This document shows positions 25,398 through 28,809 of a stretch of DNA of 28,809 nt, in pieces (the stretch's first letter is position 1; each line of letters opens with the position of its first letter). The notes beneath the pieces are model-generated. The model saw only the letters and a program-made list of their open reading frames with translations. It ran no database searches and had not been told where the DNA came from. The position numbers and the translations under genes are program-made. This DNA comes from Bacteroidota bacterium (GTDB lineage Bacteria > Bacteroidota > Bacteroidia > Flavobacteriales_F > PHOS-HE28), in contig JAEZDL010000273.1 in NCBI GenBank assembly GCA_023418095.1, positions 1 to 28,809 on the forward strand. Direction: 5' to 3'.

Positions 25398-25637
25398 TCA
25401 GGCGTTGAACCAGCCTTTTTCCTTCGCACGCTTGATCGCCGTGGAGATGCCGATCTTGTTGATCGTACGCATGCCTGCTGCGCTCACGCGTAGGCTCACC
25501 CATTTGTTCTCCTCCGGAATGAAGAATTTCCGATCCTGGAGGTTCGGCGCGAACGTGCGGCGGGTCTTCACATTGGAATGGGAGACCTTGTTACCGGAGA
25601 TCACCTGCTTTCCTGTGATCTGACAGACCTTTGACAT
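25398..25637 (-). CDS. rpmB: 50S ribosomal protein bL28
   Basis: This 79-residue ribosomal protein has the family motifs MSKVCQITGKQVISGNKVSHSN, KTRRTFAPNLQ, and SLRVSAAGMRTINKIGISTA. It keeps one cysteine near the N-terminus but no complete zinc-binding set. A TACATTTG promoter motif (25660-25667) lies 22 bases upstream of the ATG, so rpmB is probably the first gene of the rpmB-rpmG-DUF4295-ftsY unit and not simply a distal gene after cinA. Confidence 0.97.
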   Translation of the reverse strand: MSKVCQITGKQVISGNKVSHSNVKTRRTFAPNLQDRKFFIPEENKWVSLRVSAAGMRTINKIGISTAIKRAKEKGWFNA

Positions 25638-25659
25638 GGCGTTCCTTGTTACGGGGCTG

Positions 25660-25667
25660 CAAATGTA
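25660..25667 (-). promoter_or_regulatory. Bacteroidota -7 promoter motif for the rpmB operon
   Basis: On the minus strand this reads TACATTTG, an exact TAnnTTTG match, placed between the cinA stop and the rpmB start. The predicted transcription start is about 15 bases before the ATG. No clear TTG -33 element is present. Confidence 0.6.
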
Positions 25668-25675
25668 ACAAATTC

Positions 25676-25700
25676 CTGTGATGCTCCCATCGCATCACAG
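25676..25700 (-). terminator. Hairpin overlapping the cinA stop codon
   Basis: CTGTGATGC and GCATCACAG form a perfect 9-base-pair stem around a 7-base loop, and the cinA TGA lies inside one arm. On the minus strand it is followed by GAATTTGTTA, which is T-rich but not a clean U tract. It is plausibly a weak terminator insulating rpmB from cinA, or an mRNA 3'-end stabiliser. Confidence 0.45.
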
Positions 25701-26984
25701 ATTCTCATCCACCATCGGTTTGCGGATCTGCACATCGAGAAGTGCTTTTCGCAGCATGTTCAGCGCTGCCAGCGAGCTTCGTTCGATCACCAGGTCGCGG
25801 GTTCCGGAGAAATGGCCTACCACCGAGATCACTCCTTGTGGACCTGCTACAGCCATCCAAACAGTGCCCACCGGTCGATCGGCAGTTCCGCCATCGGGAC
25901 CTGCGATGCCGCTGGTGGCTATGCTCCAATCGGTGCGCAACGCGCTGCGCACTCCGATCGCCATCTTCTCCACCACAGCCTTGCTCACCGCGCCTTCAAG
26001 CCGCAGCATGTCCGCAGGGATGCCGAGCTCTTCCATCTTCACCGCATTAGCGTAGCTCACCACGCCGCCGGTATAATAGGCCGATGAGCCCGGCACGCTT
26101 GTGATCAGGCTGCTGATCCTTCCGCCGGTGCAGCTTTCGGCGAGGGAAAGCGTGTGTCCTCTTTCCTTCAGCGCCCTTCCCACCACTTTTTCCAGCCGAT
26201 CCTCACCTTCACCGAAGATCAACGAAGGGATCAACGATTTCAGTTCGTTCACTTTCCGATCCACGCTTTCCGCTGCCGCTGCGGCATCCTCATTCGCGTA
26301 TTTGCTCAGGCGCAGCTTCACCAGGCCCGGACTTGGCAGGTAGGCAAGTTTGATCCGATCGGCTTCCAGCCCATCCTCCCAATCCGCGATCCGTTTTGCC
26401 AACTGGCTTTCACCGAGGCCGGTGGTAAGTATGGTGCGGTGGATGATCGTGGGCGGATGGAACCGATCCAAAAGCATGGGCAGGATCGTATTCCGCATCA
26501 TGGCCTGCATCTCGTAAGGCACGCCGGGCATGCTCACCGCCACGCGATCGGTATCAAGATCGAACCACATTCCACTGGCGGTACCACGCAGGTTGGGGAT
26601 CACGGTGCACTTCTCCGGCAGATCGGCTTGGGAAAGGTTCTCTTCCAGCGGTTCGCGCCCCATGCTTGTGAACATTCCGGCGATCCGCTGCTCCACTTCC
26701 TTATTGCGCACCAAACGCGTTCCGAAAAATTCGCACAAGGTGTGTTTGGTGATATCATCCTTCGTTGGGCCAAGTCCGCCGGTGATCAGGAGCACATCGC
26801 TTTTCGCGGAAGCGATCGCATCGAGGATCGCCTGCCTGTCATCTCCGATCGTGCGTACACGCGTGCAACGGATGCCGTTCAAGGCCAGTTCACGACCGAT
26901 CCATCCCGCGTTCGTATTGATCGTTTGCCCGATCAGCAATTCATCGCCGATCGAGATGATCTCCGCGGTCACTTCCCTTGCCAT
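25695..26984 (-). CDS. cinA: CinA family protein (competence/damage-inducible protein A; NMN amidohydrolase/pyrophosphatase)
   Basis: This 429-residue two-domain protein has the usual CinA length. The N-terminal MoCF-binding-like domain (about 1-170) shows AEIISIGDELLIGQTINTNA, DVLLITGGLGPTKDDITK, and GVPYEMQAMM. The C-terminal PncC-type amidohydrolase domain (about 265-420) shows HTLSLAESCTGGRISSLITSVPGSSAYYTGGVVSYANAVK with the expected Ser, Tyr and Lys, then ATSGIAGPDGGTADRPVGTVW. The family recycles pyridine nucleotides by deamidating NMN; the competence name is historical. It starts 16 bases after the miaE stop, so the two are likely cotranscribed, and a hairpin covers its stop codon. 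Confidence 0.96.
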   Translation of the reverse strand: MAREVTAEIISIGDELLIGQTINTNAGWIGRELALNGIRCTRVRTIGDDRQAILDAIASAKSDVLLITGGLGPTKDDITKHTLCEFFGTRLVRNKEVEQRIAGMFTSMGREPLEENLSQADLPEKCTVIPNLRGTASGMWFDLDTDRVAVSMPGVPYEMQAMMRNTILPMLLDRFHPPTIIHRTILTTGLGESQLAKRIADWEDGLEADRIKLAYLPSPGLVKLRLSKYANEDAAAAAESVDRKVNELKSLIPSLIFGEGEDRLEKVVGRALKERGHTLSLAESCTGGRISSLITSVPGSSAYYTGGVVSYANAVKMEELGIPADMLRLEGAVSKAVVEKMAIGVRSALRTDWSIATSGIAGPDGGTADRPVGTVWMAVAGPQGVISVVGHFSGTRDLVIERSSLAALNMLRKALLDVQIRKPMVDENL

Positions 26985-27000
26985 GGCGCGAAGATGCTGA

Positions 27001-27582
27001 TCAACCGTGGATGGTGGCGCGTTTTCCGTAACGCTGGATCAGATCGGCTTCGAACGCCAGGAATTCCTTCCAACGTTGGTCCACATCCACTCTTCCACCG
27101 TACTTGCGCGCGAAGCCGATGAATGTGGTGTAATGACCCGCTTCGCTGATCATGAGTTCACGGTAGAATTCCCGCAGATCGGGATCTTCCACGGTCTCAG
27201 TGAGAAGCTTGAACCGCTCGCAACTGCGCGCTTCGATCATGGCACTGAACAAGAGCCGATCGACAAGCCTTTCCTCGCGGCCACCATCCTTGCGCACGAA
27301 CTGCATCAGCTCATTCACGTAATGATCCTTCCGCTCAGGTCCAAGTTGCAACCCGCGCGCATGGATCTTTTCCACCACCTGGCGGAAATGTTCCAATTCC
27401 TCCTGCGCGATCCGGGTTAGCTCGGTCACCAATTCATCCAATTCAGGATAACGCACAATGATGCTGATCGCGTTGCTCGCCGCCTTTTGTTCGCACCAGG
27501 CGTGATCGCTGAGTACTTCGGGCAGATCGCTTTGCACCAGATCCGCCCACCGCGGATCGGTGGGCAATTGCAGGCCTAACAT
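27001..27582 (-). CDS. miaE: tRNA-(ms2io6A)-hydroxylase MiaE family protein
   Basis: MiaE is a ferritin-like diiron enzyme that hydroxylates the isopentenyl side chain of ms2i6A37 in tRNA. The 193-residue protein begins with the family signature LGLQLPTDPRWADLVQ and LSDHAWCEQKAASNAIS. Metal-ligand candidates are Glu31 (CEQKAAS), Glu62/His65 (EELEHF), a further Glu in the SAMIEARSCERF helix, and the Glu/His pair in MISEAGHYTTF. It lies 16 bases upstream of cinA and 35 bases downstream of the small lipoprotein gene, all on the minus strand. Whether its exact substrate is ms2i6A or i6A cannot be told. Confidence 0.9.
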   Translation of the reverse strand: MLGLQLPTDPRWADLVQSDLPEVLSDHAWCEQKAASNAISIIVRYPELDELVTELTRIAQEELEHFRQVVEKIHARGLQLGPERKDHYVNELMQFVRKDGGREERLVDRLLFSAMIEARSCERFKLLTETVEDPDLREFYRELMISEAGHYTTFIGFARKYGGRVDVDQRWKEFLAFEADLIQRYGKRATIHG

Positions 27583-27617
27583 GGTGCGAAGTTCGGGAGC
27601 TTTGGCGGATCGATCGC

Positions 27618-27845
27618 TCAGTAGCTCGTCGCACCATCATCGCCACGGCTGATCGTATCATTCGGGCCCTGCCCTGTTGCTTCACTCCCATCAATTCCGG
27701 GACGGATCTCGTCCCCTTCACCGGCTGCATTGTTCGTCCCCGTGGTGGTTTCATGCGGCGTACCGCGCCGTTCTTCCTCGCCGCTGCAGGCCGTAAGTGT
27801 GCACGTGAATAAGATCGATGCGATCAGAAGTGGAAGATGTTTCAT
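27618..27845 (-). CDS. Small lipoprotein of unknown function
   Basis: This 75-residue protein has a lipoprotein signal peptide: MKHLPLLIASILFTCTLTAC, lipobox LTAC, Cys20, followed by Ser-Gly at +2/+3. The mature part is short, polar and probably disordered (GEEERRGTPHETTTGTNNAAGEGDE and more), with many Gly, Asp, Glu and Thr. SGEEE after the lipidated Cys resembles the acidic lipoprotein export signals that send lipoproteins to the cell surface in Bacteroidota. I chose the ATG at 27845 because the frame upstream has no signal-peptide character. I recognise no function. It is 35 bases before miaE in the same direction. Confidence 0.7.
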   Translation of the reverse strand: MKHLPLLIASILFTCTLTACSGEEERRGTPHETTTGTNNAAGEGDEIRPGIDGSEATGQGPNDTISRGDDGATSY

Positions 27846-27888
27846 GTTATTGAAAGGATAGTGATGGCATGAAGGTAAGCCTGCCAAG

Positions 27889-27896
27889 TAGCTTTG
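27889..27896 (+). promoter_or_regulatory. Bacteroidota -7 promoter motif for rlmD
   Basis: TAGCTTTG is an exact TAnnTTTG match in the gap between the divergent lipoprotein gene and rlmD. The predicted transcription start is near 27902. The TTG inside the motif is also the first possible in-frame rlmD start, which it therefore argues against. Confidence 0.5.
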
Positions 27897-28809
27897 CCGC
27901 ACGATCGGAGGATCATCACGCTCGATCGACCCCACGCACTGAGCTCAAGGAACAGAAGGAATAATACGCCGCCCCAGATCCTGGAAGCGGTGCCGATCAC
28001 CAGTGCTGGCAGTGAAGGAACGGCCGTGGCGAAGGTTGAAGGCATGGTCGTATTCGTTACGGGCGCCGTCCCGGGTGATGTCGCCGATCTGCAGATCACG
28101 CGTAAAAAACGCCGTCATGCGGAAGCTGTAGTGAAGCAGTTGATCACCGCTTCGCCCGATCGCGTTCAACCTTTCTGCCAGCATTTCGGGGTTTGCGGCG
28201 GATGCAAGTGGCAGCATCTTTCATACGAAAAACAACTCGAATACAAGCGCCAGCATGTGATCGATAGCCTGGAGCGGATCGGCGCGCTGGAACTTCCGGA
28301 AGTGGCGCCAGCGCTGGCTTCGCCGGAGTTGACCTACTACCGGAACAAGCTCGAATTCACCGGAAGCAGCAGCCGTTGGTTCACTTCGGAAGAACTTGCT
28401 GAACTCGGTGAGATCAGCGATCGGAACGCGCTGGGCTTCCATATTCCCGGCCGGTTCGACAAAGTGCTGGACATTGCGCAATGTCACCTGCAGGCCGATC
28501 CCAGCAATGCGATCAGGTTGTTCGTGCGGCTCTTCGCGGCGGAAAATGATCTGTCATTCTACAACGTGCGCGAACATGTCGGTTTCATCCGCAACCTCAC
28601 TATTCGCAATAGCACGAACGGTGAATGGATGGTGCTGCTCGCACTCGGGCATGAAGATGAAGAAGCGCGGGTGAAACTTCTGCAAGGTTTGAAGGACGCG
28701 TTCCCGCAGATCACTTCACTCCTGTGGACGATCAATCCGAAGAAGAACGATACGATCTGGGATCTTCCGATCGAAGTGTTCCATGGCCGCGATCACATCA
28801 TTCAGGAAT
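27894..28809 (+). CDS. rlmD: 23S rRNA (uracil(1939)-C(5))-methyltransferase RlmD, 5' part (runs off the window end)
   Basis: The frame is open from 27879 to the window end. It begins with a TRAM domain (ILEAVPITSAGSEGTAVAK, VVFVTGAVPGDVADLQITRKK). The Fe-S cysteines follow in FCQHFGVCGGCKWQHLSYEKQLEYK (CxxxxxCxxC), with a fourth in LDIAQCHL. Next come YYRNKLEFT and GFHIPGRFDKVLDI, all typical of RlmD/RumA, which methylates U1939 of 23S rRNA. The SAM-binding domain lies beyond the window. The start is unresolved: homology puts it near 27940-27965, where there is no ATG, GTG or TTG. In-frame options are TTG 27894 (inside the promoter motif), CTG 27939 and GTG 27990 (which would cut into TRAM). 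The coordinate given is the outermost option. Confidence 0.88.
   Translation, partial: MPHDRRIITLDRPHALSSRNRRNNTPPQILEAVPITSAGSEGTAVAKVEGMVVFVTGAVPGDVADLQITRKKRRHAEAVVKQLITASPDRVQPFCQHFGVCGGCKWQHLSYEKQLEYKRQHVIDSLERIGALELPEVAPALASPELTYYRNKLEFTGSSSRWFTSEELAELGEISDRNALGFHIPGRFDKVLDIAQCHLQADPSNAIRLFVRLFAAENDLSFYNVREHVGFIRNLTIRNSTNGEWMVLLALGHEDEEARVKLLQGLKDAFPQITSLLWTINPKKNDTIWDLPIEVFHGRDHIIQE

Noticed and set aside
26154..27122. 322-codon open frame on the plus strand
   Set aside because: It is antisense to cinA and the end of miaE, His/Arg/Gln-rich, with no motif.

Overview
The window looks like a chromosomal segment of a Bacteroidota bacterium, probably of the order Flavobacteriales, with an unusually high G+C content (I estimate about 57%). 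The evidence is several type IX secretion (T9SS) cargo proteins, a PorP/SprF-OmpA pair, a bacillithiol gene (bshC), the small Bacteroidota-specific DUF4295 gene beside rpmG, and Bacteroidota-type -7 promoter motifs (TAnnTTTG) in several intergenic gaps. I see no tRNA, rRNA, insertion sequence, prophage or CRISPR array. No gene-free stretch exceeds about 210 bases.

Layout. 1-1340: a membrane-anchored TPR protein and ribH (lumazine synthase), closed by a perfect palindromic terminator shared with the convergent neighbour. 1356-10483: surface-protein genes (a small T9SS cargo, an outer-membrane beta-barrel, a 1121-residue Calx-beta T9SS cargo and a gingipain-fold T9SS cargo), interrupted by bshC on the minus strand. 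10490-11806: rimO (minus). 11915-23872: a 12-kb run of six plus-strand genes with almost no gaps: TonB-dependent receptor, TPR/SpoIIE-type phosphatase, SiaC/DUF1987 phosphoprotein, giant HYR-repeat T9SS type B cargo, PorP/SprF, and OmpA-family protein. Three junctions are 4-base ATGA overlaps and one is a 2-base gap. 23878-27845: minus-strand housekeeping genes, in transcription order small lipoprotein, miaE, cinA, rpmB, rpmG, DUF4295 gene, ftsY. 27894 to the end: the 5' part of rlmD (plus).

How the genes may work together. The most interesting unit is 11915-23872. The last three genes are a familiar triad: a T9SS type B substrate, a PorP/SprF outer-membrane partner, and an OmpA/peptidoglycan-binding protein. 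Directly in front, with a 4-base overlap, sits a SiaC-type phosphoprotein, and before that a predicted transmembrane SpoIIE-type phosphatase that overlaps a TonB-dependent receptor gene. This suggests a receptor, phosphatase, phosphoprotein and surface-filament module. The cognate SiaB-type kinase is not in the window. As I remember Bacteroidota synteny, ftsY and rimO are usually adjacent; here this surface block lies exactly between them, which suggests insertion into a conserved housekeeping cluster.

At the sequence level, GATC is strikingly over-represented throughout, in spacers as well as genes.
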